From positions 1-64,000 of the forward strand of contig RECQ01000024.1 of NCBI GenBank assembly GCA_007693965.1: a stretch of DNA of 64,000 nt, read 5' to 3'. How positions within the stretch are numbered: position 1 is the first letter of the stretch; the number at the start of each line of letters is the position of its first letter. The DNA comes from Phycisphaeraceae bacterium (GTDB taxonomy: Bacteria; Planctomycetota; Phycisphaerae; Phycisphaerales; UBA1924). Positions 43,616-52,514 of the stretch are shown one piece after another. The notes under the pieces were generated by a model. It was not told the origin of the DNA. It searched no databases and saw nothing but the letters and a program-made list of their open reading frames with translations. The position numbers and the translations under genes are program-made.

Positions 43616-44914
43616 CTACTTTTTGTGACCCGACCGCCCGATCTGGAGCTGCCACGGGCCGAAGCGCTCGGTCAGCCACTTGTACAGCGAGGCGCCGAGC
43701 AGTGTGCCCAGCGCGATCGACGCAAAGACGAAGACCGCGGAAATGAGTCCGTCGACGCCCGCGGCGGTGTCGCTCAGCATCTGCTTGACGCTAAGTAGCC
43801 CGAGCGCTCCCGGCACCAGCAGCCAGAAGCTGGGCAGGAACGTCACCATCGGGGGCGGGCCCTTGAAGCGAAGCTGGATCAGGTATCCCAGCGGCGTCGC
43901 CAGCAGCGTGCCGAAGAAGCCGCTGAACTCGTTGCCGAAGAACATCGCCGAGACCCGCTGGGCCGTGAAAGCGACCAGCAACACCAGCAGCATCCACGGC
44001 AACGCGTTCCGCGGCGCCGAGAAGTGCAGAAACACACCAACCCCGAAGACCATCGCCCCCACCCACGGGATCCACGGCGATGTCACGAGCGGAACGATCA
44101 CGTCCGGCGCCAGCGTCGCATTGAGCCCCACCCCCGCCAGCGCCGCCCCCGCCGCCAGACCGAACGTCAACAGCACGAGCTGCACGAATCCCGACACGAG
44201 CCGGCTGGTGCCGCTCACCATGTCGCCGTACGCCAGCTCGATCATGCCGAACGTCAGCATGGCGCCGGGCAGAAACGTCACCAGCGGCGGCACGAGCACA
44301 TGCAGCGGGTCCACCGGAATCCCGTAGCGCACCGCCAGGAAGACCAGCGTCGAGACCACCGTCGCCGCCACCACGGGCAGCGGCACCGAGAAGAGCGGCC
44401 GCTCGCGCATCGACAGCTTCATCATCCCCACCGCCCCGCCCAGCCCCGCCGCAACCAGGATGTTCACCAGCGCCGGATTGAGCACCATCGCCACGCCGAC
44501 CGTCAGCACGACGTGACCGATCAGCGTGCCGACGACGCCGAAGCGGGCGGGCCTCTTGTTGATTTCGGTGAGGCGCTGAAGCCCGTCGGCGATTGTGATG
44601 TCGCCGCGCTGCGCCTCGGCGCCGAGCGTGTACACCTCGGCCATCTGGTCCAGCCGCATCGACTGCAGCGGCCCCTCGGCGAGCGTGACCCGCTCCGACT
44701 CGCCGTCGTGCAGGCTGATGAAGATGGCGGTCGGGAAGGCGACCACGCGCGGGCGACGAGCCCCGTACGAGGTGGAGACACGGCGCAGCAGCAGCTCGAC
44801 ATGCGCCGTCTGCTCGCCGCAGGCGAGGTACGCCTGCCCGAGCCTGTAGAGGAACTCGAGCAGCTCGCCGGTGTCCTGGGATCTGGGTTCGGCGGCCGTC
44901 ATGCGATCTGACAC
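43616..44914 (-). CDS. ThrE-type threonine/serine exporter family protein
   Basis: A 432-residue inner-membrane protein holding both ThrE halves. The N-terminal soluble part LLEFLYRLGQAYLACGEQTA, VAFPTAIFISLHDGE and ITIADGLQRLTEINKRPARF, followed by ~5 membrane helices, is the DUF1212 half. The second half (LMRxLL-like VFLAVRYGIPVDPLHVLVPP, GAMLTFGMIELAYGDMVSGT) is the DUF3815 half. It exports threonine and serine in the characterised member. The start is GTG at 44914 or ATG at 44902. It converges on the peptidase gene. A role in releasing surplus amino acids from peptide breakdown is possible. Confidence 0.88.
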   Translation of the reverse strand: MSDRMTAAEPRSQDTGELLEFLYRLGQAYLACGEQTAHVELLLRRVSTSYGARRPRVVAFPTAIFISLHDGESERVTLAEGPLQSMRLDQMAEVYTLGAEAQRGDITIADGLQRLTEINKRPARFGVVGTLIGHVVLTVGVAMVLNPALVNILVAAGLGGAVGMMKLSMRERPLFSVPLPVVAATVVSTLVFLAVRYGIPVDPLHVLVPPLVTFLPGAMLTFGMIELAYGDMVSGTSRLVSGFVQLVLLTFGLAAGAALAGVGLNATLAPDVIVPLVTSPWIPWVGAMVFGVGVFLHFSAPRNALPWMLLVLLVAFTAQRVSAMFFGNEFSGFFGTLLATPLGYLIQLRFKGPPPMVTFLPSFWLLVPGALGLLSVKQMLSDTAAGVDGLISAVFVFASIALGTLLGASLYKWLTERFGPWQLQIGRSGHKK

Positions 44915-44960
44915 CCGGGTGGTGAAGCGGTGAGGCAGGTGGACACAGGCCCGCGCCGAC

Positions 44961-47900
44961 TCAGTCGGTCGCAGCAGAGGAGGAGGTCGGAGCGGTCGAG
45001 GGCGGCGCCTGCACCCGGTAGAACAGCGCGTACAGCACGGGAACGAGAATCATGGTGATCACCGATCCGATCGCCAGCCCGAACATGATCACCACCGCCA
45101 GCGAGACCCAGAACACATCGCCCAGCAGCGGGATCACGCCCAGCACGGTGGTGCCGGCGGCGAGCACCACGGGGCGCAACCTGGCCACCGCCGCGTTGAC
45201 CACCGCGTCGTACTCGGGCTCGCCCGCCTTCTTCAGCGCATTGATCTCGTCGAGCAGCACCACCGCGTTCTTCACCATCATCCCCGCCAGCGACATGGCG
45301 CCGAGGATCGCGACAAAGCCCAGCGGCTGGCCCGTCACCAGCAGGCCCACCACCACCCCGATCAGCGCGAAGGGGACGATGCACAGGATGATCAGCGGCT
45401 GGCGATAGTTGTTGAAGAGGGCGACGATCACGATCGCCATGACGATGAAGGCGGGGACCACGCCGGGGACCAGCGACTTCTGCGCATCCCGCGACGAGCG
45501 ATATTCACCGTCCCAGTTCAGCGTGTAGCCGGGCGGGAGTTCGATCGCATCAATCCTGGCGCGCACATTCTCCTGGAAGTCCGTCGCCAGCCCCACCGGA
45601 ACGCCCTGGGCTGAGATCGTTCGCTTGCGGTTGAACCGGAAGATGAACGGGTCGCGCCAGCCCGTCTCGATGCTCGATGTCACCTGCGACAGCGGCGCCG
45701 AGCGGCTGGAGAGCAGCGGCCGGATCTGGAGGATGTCGAGGTTCCGCGCCGCCTGCTCCCGATCGCGCTCCGAGCTGCGCAGCACGATGGGCAGCAGCTT
45801 GTCATCCTCTCGATAGAGGCCCACGATCGTGCCGTCGTGCGAGCGGCGCAGCGCCGAAGCCACGTCCGAGCGCGAGACGCCGGTCCATCGCGCGTTCGCC
45901 TGGTCGAAGTGCATCGTGACCAGCGGCGTGCGATCGCGCCAGTTGGTGCGGACCGCCATGGCGTGCGGGCTCTCATGCAGAACATCCGCGGCCTGCTCGC
46001 CAAGCTCGCGCAGCGTGTCAAGATCCGCGAAGGCCGGGCCGCTGATGCGCGCCTCGATGGGCCACGACTTGAATGGCCCGAGCCCGTACTTGCGCGCGAT
46101 CACAACCGCTCCGGCCATCGTGTCGTCCGCCCACGCCTGTGCCGCGGGCAGCATCTGGTTCACCGCCCGAGCGTCGACGGTGTTGACGATGAGCTGGGCG
46201 TATGACGAGTTCGGGCCCTCTGGCTCGACGGGGAGGTAGAAGCGGGGCGGGCCGCGGCCGATGAAGGCGCTGACGGCCGTCACACCCTCGAGCTTCAGGA
46301 AATACTCCTCCATCTCGCGCAGCGCGGCGGAGGTCGTCTCGATGCGCGTGCCCTCGGGCAGCCACACGTCCACCATGAACTGCGGTCGGTCCGCCGCGGG
46401 AAAGAACATGCGATCCACCCAGCGGAACGAGAACAGGCTCGCCGCGAGCGCTCCGACGAAGATCAGGACCACCAGCGGCTTCGCCCGCAGCGAAAGCTCG
46501 AGCAGGCGCCGGAAGCCGCGGTACATCGCGCCGCTGTAAGGATCTTTGGCCTCGCCCTTCGGCGTCGGCAGCAGGGCCACGCACATCAGCGGCGCCACGG
46601 TGATCGCGAAGAGCCACGACACGAGCAGGGCGATGCCCGCCACCGAGAAGAGCGCCTGGGTGTACTCTCCCGCGTTCTCCGTCGATGCGGCGATCGGGTA
46701 GAACGCCATCACCGCGACGATCGTCGCGCCCAGCAGCGGGATCGAAGGCTGCGAGGCGGCCTCGATCGCCGCCTTCATACGGTCCATGCCCCGCTCCATG
46801 CGAGTGAGCACGCCGTCCGCCACCACGATCGCGTTGTCCACCATCATCCCCATCGCGACGATGAGGGCGCCGAGCGACATGCGGTGCAGATCCTCGCCGA
46901 TCATGCTCAGCACCAGGAAGGTGGCGATGATGACCATCAGCAGGCCGGTCAGGCCGACGACGATCGAGGATCGAAGCCCCATCGAGAGCCACAGCACGCC
47001 CAGCACGATGGCGATCGCCAGGATCAGGCTCATCATGAACGAATTGATGGCGCCGCTCACCTGATCCGACTGCCATGAAATGCGCTCGATCTCGACGCCC
47101 ACGGGCAGGTCTGCGATGATCTGCTCAAGGCGGCGGTCGATGGCGCGCCCCAGCGTGACGATGTTCACGCCCGACGCATTGGAGATGGCGATGCCGATCG
47201 AGGGGCGCCCGTTCAGCCGCATCTCCTCGCGGGAGGGCGTGAGATAGCTCCGCGTGACCAATGCGACATCCCGGATGCGGATCAGCCGGCCCTCGCCCTC
47301 GCCGCGGAGCGTGCGCCCTGGGATGACCAGCTCGCCGATCTCCTCCGGTGAGGTGAACTCGCCGGTGACCTCGAACCGCATGCGCATCCCGTGCAGGTCC
47401 ATCGCGCCCGCCTGCACCACGGTGTTCTGCTGCGCCAGCGTGTTCTGCACATCGAGCATCGACAGACCGAGCTGCGACAGCCGCGCCTCGGAGACGTCCA
47501 GATGCACGCATTGCTGCTGCACACCCCACAACTCGACCGTGGCGACGCCGGGAATCAGCGAGAGCTGCATCTTGATGTCGTCGGCGTAGCGCTCCATCTC
47601 CGCGGGCGTGAAGCCGTCCGACTGCAGGGCGAAGAGGAATCCGAAAACATCCCCGAAGTCATCGAAGACCATCGGCGGGCCGGCGCCGGGCGGCAGCTCA
47701 CGCGCCGCGTCCGAGACCCGCTTGCGCAGCTCATCCCACACCTGCGGCAACTCGTGCGAGAGCACCTCGGCCTTGATGATAACCTTCACCGTGGAGAGGT
47801 CGGCGCTCGAATACGACTCGATCTCCTTGAGAACGGCGATCTCCTGCACCGCCTTCTCGATGATGTCGGTGACCTCGAGCTCCACCTCCTCGGGCGAGGC

Positions 47901-48059
47901 GCCGGGGTACGGCGTGGCGACGACCGCCACCTTCACCGTGAATTCCGGATCCTCGAGCTGCCCGAGCCCGAAATACGACATGGCGCCGGCCAGCATCACG
48001 ACAGCGATCGTGAAGACGGTCAGCGTGGATTTCTCGAAGACCTTCGCGACGATCTTCAT
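44961..48059 (-). CDS. RND-family efflux pump, inner-membrane permease
   Basis: A 1032-residue proton-driven transporter of the AcrB/MdtB type. The N-terminal helix STLTVFTIAVVMLAGAMSYF, the ATPYPGASPEEVELEVTDII porter motif, GRPSIGIAISNASGVNIVTL, and ALIVAMGMMVDNAIVVADGV in helix 4 (Asp in the proton path) are all present. The second half repeats with VDVWLPEGTRIETTSAALRE and MSLAGMMVKNAVVLLDEINA. It overlaps the adaptor stop by 4 bases. No outer-membrane channel gene is adjacent, so it must use one encoded elsewhere. The substrate is unknown; the hydrophobic and amphiphilic efflux group is likelier than heavy metals. Confidence 0.93.
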   Translation of the reverse strand: MKIVAKVFEKSTLTVFTIAVVMLAGAMSYFGLGQLEDPEFTVKVAVVATPYPGASPEEVELEVTDIIEKAVQEIAVLKEIESYSSADLSTVKVIIKAEVLSHELPQVWDELRKRVSDAARELPPGAGPPMVFDDFGDVFGFLFALQSDGFTPAEMERYADDIKMQLSLIPGVATVELWGVQQQCVHLDVSEARLSQLGLSMLDVQNTLAQQNTVVQAGAMDLHGMRMRFEVTGEFTSPEEIGELVIPGRTLRGEGEGRLIRIRDVALVTRSYLTPSREEMRLNGRPSIGIAISNASGVNIVTLGRAIDRRLEQIIADLPVGVEIERISWQSDQVSGAINSFMMSLILAIAIVLGVLWLSMGLRSSIVVGLTGLLMVIIATFLVLSMIGEDLHRMSLGALIVAMGMMVDNAIVVADGVLTRMERGMDRMKAAIEAASQPSIPLLGATIVAVMAFYPIAASTENAGEYTQALFSVAGIALLVSWLFAITVAPLMCVALLPTPKGEAKDPYSGAMYRGFRRLLELSLRAKPLVVLIFVGALAASLFSFRWVDRMFFPAADRPQFMVDVWLPEGTRIETTSAALREMEEYFLKLEGVTAVSAFIGRGPPRFYLPVEPEGPNSSYAQLIVNTVDARAVNQMLPAAQAWADDTMAGAVVIARKYGLGPFKSWPIEARISGPAFADLDTLRELGEQAADVLHESPHAMAVRTNWRDRTPLVTMHFDQANARWTGVSRSDVASALRRSHDGTIVGLYREDDKLLPIVLRSSERDREQAARNLDILQIRPLLSSRSAPLSQVTSSIETGWRDPFIFRFNRKRTISAQGVPVGLATDFQENVRARIDAIELPPGYTLNWDGEYRSSRDAQKSLVPGVVPAFIVMAIVIVALFNNYRQPLIILCIVPFALIGVVVGLLVTGQPLGFVAILGAMSLAGMMVKNAVVLLDEINALKKAGEPEYDAVVNAAVARLRPVVLAAGTTVLGVIPLLGDVFWVSLAVVIMFGLAIGSVITMILVPVLYALFYRVQAPPSTAPTSSSAATD

Positions 48060-49165
48060 TCGGGTGCGCCTTCCATCGCGGCGGCGTCCGTCATGAGGCG
48101 CACCCGCTGCCCCTCACGCAGGAATCCGGCGCCGGCCGTCGCAACGATGTCGCCACGCTCCAGGCCGCGCACGCGCACGCCCGCCGGCGAGATGGCGCCC
48201 GTCGTCACCGGGCGCTTCGAGACGATCCCCGTCGCGCCGTCGATAATCCACACGTGCCGCCCGCCCCCGGCCTCCTCGACAATGGCGCCCGGCGGGATGT
48301 CGAAGGCGTCCGCCTCCTCATCCGGCATGGCCAACTTCGAGACCCACGCCCGCCCGCTCATGCCGGAGAGAATCCGCATGCCCTCCGGCTGCTCCATCAC
48401 CAGCGTGATGGGGAAGGTGCGTGTCACCTCGTCGGCCTCGCGGCCGATCTCATCGATCTCGGCCACGATCTCGCGCCCCGGGAAAGAGTCGAACTCGCAG
48501 AGGATCTCCTCGACATAGATCGCCATCGCCATCATGCTCTCGGGCACGAAGACTGTGAATCTGATCCGCTGATCGTTCAGCAGCCGCAGCACGCGCTGCC
48601 GGGCCTGCACATCCTCAAAGTTCTCGACGAATCGCGACGCCACCTCGCCTCCGAAGGGCGCCCGAAGCATGGTGTCGGCCAGATCGTCGCGCGCCGACTG
48701 CAGATCGGCCCCGATCGCGTCCGCGGTGGCGCTGGCGATGTTCATCGCCTCGCGGACGCGCACCATCTCGATCTCAGAGACGGCGCCGCGTTCGAAGGCG
48801 TTCGACGCCCGGGTGAATTCCTCACGGGCCCGGGCCAGATCAGCGGTGGCGCGGGCGAGCGCAGCCTCGGCGCCGCGGACGCGCACCTCGAAATCGCGCG
48901 GATCGAGCTGCGCCACCACCTGCCCCTCTTCGACCTCCGATCCGACCGGCGCCGGCAGCGACATCAGCGTGCCCGCGACGCGGAAGGAAAGATCCGCATG
49001 CTGAATCGCCTCCGCCCGACCCGGGAACTGGCGTCCGCTGAAAGCCGCGAGGTCGCCCACGGCCATGGCTCGCACCGGGCGAACCGGCTCCTCCCGCTCC
49101 ACCCGCTCCGAGCACGACGCCAGACCAAGCCAGCAAAGCATGCCGAACGCGATCCACTTCCACAC
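48056..49165 (-). CDS. RND periplasmic adaptor lipoprotein (HlyD/AcrA family)
   Basis: A 369-residue adaptor that links the permease to an outer-membrane channel. I prefer the GTG at 49165, with AGGGA upstream, giving VWKWIAFGMLCWLGLASC with the lipobox Cys at residue 18; the longer frame (to 49282) would put ~39 odd residues in front. The lipoyl half-motif AIQHADLSFRVAGTLMSLPA and EEGQVVAQLDPRDFEVRVRG, the helical hairpin (AEAALARATADLARAREEFT) and the second lipoyl half DDLADTMLRAPFGGEVASRF follow. The C-terminal beta domains end at EGAPE. It is translated together with the permease (4-base overlap). Confidence 0.88.
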   Translation of the reverse strand: MWKWIAFGMLCWLGLASCSERVEREEPVRPVRAMAVGDLAAFSGRQFPGRAEAIQHADLSFRVAGTLMSLPAPVGSEVEEGQVVAQLDPRDFEVRVRGAEAALARATADLARAREEFTRASNAFERGAVSEIEMVRVREAMNIASATADAIGADLQSARDDLADTMLRAPFGGEVASRFVENFEDVQARQRVLRLLNDQRIRFTVFVPESMMAMAIYVEEILCEFDSFPGREIVAEIDEIGREADEVTRTFPITLVMEQPEGMRILSGMSGRAWVSKLAMPDEEADAFDIPPGAIVEEAGGGRHVWIIDGATGIVSKRPVTTGAISPAGVRVRGLERGDIVATAGAGFLREGQRVRLMTDAAAMEGAPE

Positions 49166-49609
49166 CGTCCCTGCGGGCGACGCATCGCGTCGACACGGGT
49201 GAGGACAACACCCATGTACATTGCCAGTTGGTTGCATGTCGGCATCGTAGCGACTGGCGTGACAGTCAACCTGAGTCCACACCCGCCCAACCAGCCTTCC
49301 CCCTTGCGCCGTTCAGGAAGCTGTCGTTCGGAGTCGCGCGGACGTACCCAACCTCTTTAAGGAGACTGGGTCCCAGCCCGGCGATTCCCCACCCGGGCAC
49401 AGCACCTAACCAATTGCAGCCTTATGACTTATGTCAGCGACTGGCAAAGCCCCTCCCACAGGCCTTTGGCCTGTCGAGCGGTCGTGGTCGGTGGGCGACG
49501 GCGGGATCACGCCTCCAGCGATCGCGTCTGCACCATCGGTCGCTCGCGGGTCGGGCGGTGAGGCAGCCAAGGACGAACGATGCGCCCGCGCGCAGCAGGC
49601 GGTTGATAT
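49166..49609. other. 444-bp stretch without a supported gene
   Basis: It lies upstream of the adaptor gene and downstream of tspO. It contains the likely promoter of the RND operon. A few short frames exist but none looks coding. The sequence CTTATGACTTATGTCAGC near 49423 is a small imperfect repeat. No hairpin with a T-run is visible. Confidence 0.45.
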
Positions 49610-50095
49610 TCAGACGTTCATCCGCCAGATGGTGAAGTTCAGGAATGCCGCGAAAATCGACCACACGAGGTAGGGCGCCATCAGCGCCGCCGCGGCCGTT
49701 GAGATGCGCCAGAAGAGCGCCGTCGTGACCACGATGGCGCTCAGCAGGATCAGAATCTCCACGAACGCCCAACCCGGCGCCCGAGCGCCGAAAAAGATGA
49801 AGGACCAGGCGATGTTCAGCGTAAGCTGCGCCGCGAACGCAACAAGCGCGCCCGTGACAGCCCTGCCCCGCAGCGGCCCTTCGCGCCACACCAGCCACGC
49901 CGCGGTCCCCATCATGATGTAGAGCAGCGTCCACACCGGTCCGAAGACCCATCCCGGCGGCGTCCAGACCGGCTTCTCGATCCCCGCGTACCACGTCCCG
50001 ACGGATGAGGCCGTGGCCAGCGAGCCGATGCCGCCCGCCAGCAGGCACACGCCCACGAACAATCCCAGAATGATCGTCTGCTTCAATGCGCTCAT
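49610..50095 (-). CDS. tspO: TspO/MBR-family membrane protein
   Basis: A 161-residue, five-helix tryptophan-rich membrane protein. The ATG at 50095 follows a GGGGAG site; the longer frame adds five residues. Typical motifs are GTWYAGIEKPVWTPPGWVFG, VWTLLYIMMGTAAWLVW, LNIAWSFIFFGARAPGWAFV and the late YLVWSIFAAFLNFTIWRMN. In bacteria TspO binds porphyrins and regulates stress and outer-membrane functions. It lies among stress-type genes (DinB, DJ-1). Confidence 0.92.
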   Translation of the reverse strand: MSALKQTIILGLFVGVCLLAGGIGSLATASSVGTWYAGIEKPVWTPPGWVFGPVWTLLYIMMGTAAWLVWREGPLRGRAVTGALVAFAAQLTLNIAWSFIFFGARAPGWAFVEILILLSAIVVTTALFWRISTAAAALMAPYLVWSIFAAFLNFTIWRMNV

Positions 50096-50146
50096 ATCGA
50101 CTCCCCACATGCCGCGACGTCCGCGGCGTCTCCACCAATCATGCCG

Positions 50147-50626
50147 TCACACCGCCGGCGTCCGCTGCTCTTCACGTGTAAAGACGATGAATCCGATCGA
50201 CGGCGGCGCCTCCACCACGCCGCGGAGATCCACCATGATCTGCCCGCGATGGTGGGCGCCGTGCACGGCGAGATGGGTGAGCACATCGGCCGCCTTCGAG
50301 CGGAACGAAACGCCATCCCGCCCGGAATAACTGATCACCCTCTGCAGATCCTGATTCGAGAGCGCCCCGATGTGTTCGATCAGATCGCGGGCGATGCGCT
50401 CACCATGATGCTCGATCTGGTCCAGCGTCCATCGCCCGGGCGCGTCCTCCGGCGCAGCTCGTCCGGGATCGAGGCGGAAGAGCCAGATGCGCTGGGCGTC
50501 GATGATGTGCGTCATGCGCTCCAGCGCCCGCTCCGGCGGCGATCCGCGCAGGCCGCGGAGCGTGTCGACGATGCGCTGATTCGCCCATGCCTCGTACTCG
50601 AAGAGTGTGATGAAGTGGTCGCGCAT
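50147..50626 (-). CDS. DinB-family protein
   Basis: A 159-residue four-helix protein. The first helix LFEYEAWANQRIVDTLRGL is typical of DinB (YxxWxNxR), and MTHIIDAQRIWLFRLD has the first metal His. The C-terminal VLTHLAVHGAHHRGQIMVDL carries the other His residues in the usual HxxxHHRGQ pattern. Members bind a divalent metal; some are bacillithiol- or mycothiol-dependent transferases. The reaction is unknown. It is only distantly like the other DinB-type protein at 6149-6664. Confidence 0.88.
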   Translation of the reverse strand: MRDHFITLFEYEAWANQRIVDTLRGLRGSPPERALERMTHIIDAQRIWLFRLDPGRAAPEDAPGRWTLDQIEHHGERIARDLIEHIGALSNQDLQRVISYSGRDGVSFRSKAADVLTHLAVHGAHHRGQIMVDLRGVVEAPPSIGFIVFTREEQRTPAV

Positions 50627-50690
50627 GTGTTGTGAACTCCGGAGACCCGGTCGATCCGCCGACGCAGAGGCGGCGGTCAGCGCTCGGCGC

Positions 50691-51257
50691 TTAGCCTAGA
50701 ACCTTCAGGAACGCCTTCAGCCACGCCGGGTGCGCCGGCCACGCGGGGGCGGTGACGAGCGAGCCGTCCGTATGGGCCTCGGCCCAGTCCTTCTCCACGA
50801 ACTTCCCGCCCCCGGCGGTCACCTCCGGAGCGCACGCGGGATAGCAGGAGATGGACCGCCCCTTCACCGCGCCCGCCGCCGCGAGAAGCTGCACGCCGTG
50901 GCAGATGCACGCGATCGGCTTGCCCTCGTCCGCGAAATGGCGCACCGCCCGCAACACATCGTCGTTCAGGCGCAGATACTCCGGCGCACGCCCGCCGGGG
51001 ATCACCAGCGCATCGTGCTTCTCGGGGCGCACATCGGCGAAGGTCGCGTTGAGTGTGAAGTTGTGGCCCGGCTTCTCGCTGTAGGTCTGCTCGCCCTCGA
51101 AATCGTGGATCGCCGTGCGGACGGTGTCCCCCGACTTCTTCCCCGGGCACGCGGCGTGCACGGTGTGGCCCACCATCTGCAGCGCCTGGAAGGGAACCAT
51201 GACCTCGTAGTCCTCGACATAGTCGCCGACGATCATCAGGATGCTCTTTCCGGACAC
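50691..51257 (-). CDS. DJ-1/PfpI-family protein
   Basis: A 188-residue class I glutamine amidotransferase-like protein. The nucleophile elbow is [10 protein letters not shown] with Cys119 and His120, the acid Glu15 or Glu18 lies in [10 protein letters not shown], and [18 protein letters not shown] precedes it. Family members act as proteases, glyoxalase III, deglycases or chaperones, so the reaction is not fixed. [17 protein letters not shown] is an insert near residues 51-67. It sits between the DinB gene and the GH57 fusion. Confidence 0.9.
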   Translation of the reverse strand: MSGKSILMIVGDYVEDYEVMVPFQALQMVGHTVHAACPGKKSGDTVRTAIHDFEGEQTYSEKPGHNFTLNATFADVRPEKHDALVIPGGRAPEYLRLNDDVLRAVRHFADEGKPIACICHGVQLLAAAGAVKGRSISCYPACAPEVTAGGGKFVEKDWAEAHTDGSLVTAPAWPAHPAWLKAFLKVLG

Positions 51258-51384
51258 GGCCCGCTCCTTTCAACGTTCGACCCCGGAAGGCCCGTCGCGC
51301 TCTCCGGATGCGCAAGGATAGCTCCCCGGGCCGGAAAGGGGCGGCGTCGAGGCATTGTGCCGGCGGCGCAAGAATCCCAGCCCG

Positions 51385-52494
51385 TCAGACCGCGCCCACA
51401 CGCGTCCGCAGGTTGTCCAGCACGTTCATGAAGTTGATGTACGACTCGTACGGCGATTCATACGGGCTGAAATACCGGTGAACGGCCCCGTCACCCGACT
51501 CCTTCGTGCACATGAAGTAGAAGTGGTCCGAGGTGGTCAGGCGCCGCCAGTCCTGCAGCAGCCCCGCGGCCTCGGCGGGGTCGATCGCCGCGGCTCTGCG
51601 GATGCGTCGCTCCAGTTTGTGCAGCTCGTACAGCGCGTTCGACTGCATCGCGTTGCCCAGCCACGCCGAAAGGTCCCGCTCCGTATCGGCCCACGAGATC
51701 ATCGCCGGCGCGTCGTACACGGCCCGCGCCTCGAAGCGGTCGAACGCCTCGGACGGCGTGCAGAAATCGTTCCGCCCGGCGCCCGCCTCCAGCACCGCCC
51801 CCGGCAGCTCATCGAGGAAACGCAGGACGCCCGTGTCCTCCCAGTGGTGCTCGCCGAACGTCTCCGAATCCATGAAGAGGCAGCACACGCGCTCCTGCGC
51901 CTCGGGAACAGCACCCGACGCCGCCCCGCCGCCGACGCCCGCGTCGTTGATCCCATCAATCCACCGCGCAAACTTCTGCGGCGTCAGCGGCCACTCGCTC
52001 CACGAGCGGTTCGCAAAGCGAAACGCGATGTCGTCGCTCAATCGGTGGTTCTTCAGCAGCAGCGCAAACGGCCGCCCGCCATACCCCACCCCAGTATGCG
52101 GCGGGCGATAGACCAGGTCCGGCGTCCGCCCGCGGAGCACGCTCTCGACCCCCTCCGTCAGCGCCCCCCTGAACCGCGGCCCGCCCGAGGCGTCCTTCAT
52201 CCCGTTCACGAAGTGCGCCAGGTCGTTGTTGTAGATCAGCTCGGTGTTGCGGAACACCCGCGGCGTGACGCCGAACAGCGCCTCGATCCGCGCCGTGTGC
52301 ATGTCCACCTGCTCGACGAACTCCTCGCGCGAATAGACGAAGGCCAGCGAGTGGTGATACGTCTCCGCCAGCAGCTCGTCGCGCACCTCTTGTGGATCGT
52401 CGGAGCCGAGGATGAGATAGCGGCGCTCGACGAAGGCGCGGGATCCGGTCTGGATGACCGGGCTCTCGAACTTTTCCTCGACTGTGATCGCCAT
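51385..52494 (-). CDS. Chimeric frame: phage tail gene start joined to C-terminal part of a GH57 glycosidase
   Basis: The 369-residue frame begins MAITVEEKFESPVIQTGSRA then FVERRYLILGSDDPQEV, which looks like a phage protein and starts 20 bp after the tape-measure stop behind a GGGAAG site. From about residue 43 (ELLAETYHHSLAFVYSREEF) onward it is an alpha-amylase of family GH57: RVFRNTELIYNNDLAHFV, VYRPPHTGVGY, LSDDIAFRFANRSWSEWPLT, FMDSETFGEHHWEDTGVL with the acid Asp, ISWADTERDLSAWLGNAMQ and YFSPYESPYESYINFMNVL. GH57 proteins of this type normally have ~110 more residues at the N-terminus, including a first catalytic-domain segment, and these are missing. The enzyme is therefore unlikely to work. 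The junction is in the codons for DELLAET. Confidence 0.85.
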   Translation of the reverse strand: MAITVEEKFESPVIQTGSRAFVERRYLILGSDDPQEVRDELLAETYHHSLAFVYSREEFVEQVDMHTARIEALFGVTPRVFRNTELIYNNDLAHFVNGMKDASGGPRFRGALTEGVESVLRGRTPDLVYRPPHTGVGYGGRPFALLLKNHRLSDDIAFRFANRSWSEWPLTPQKFARWIDGINDAGVGGGAASGAVPEAQERVCCLFMDSETFGEHHWEDTGVLRFLDELPGAVLEAGAGRNDFCTPSEAFDRFEARAVYDAPAMISWADTERDLSAWLGNAMQSNALYELHKLERRIRRAAAIDPAEAAGLLQDWRRLTTSDHFYFMCTKESGDGAVHRYFSPYESPYESYINFMNVLDNLRTRVGAV

Positions 52495-52514
52495 GGGTCA
52501 GTCTGCTTCCCTCA

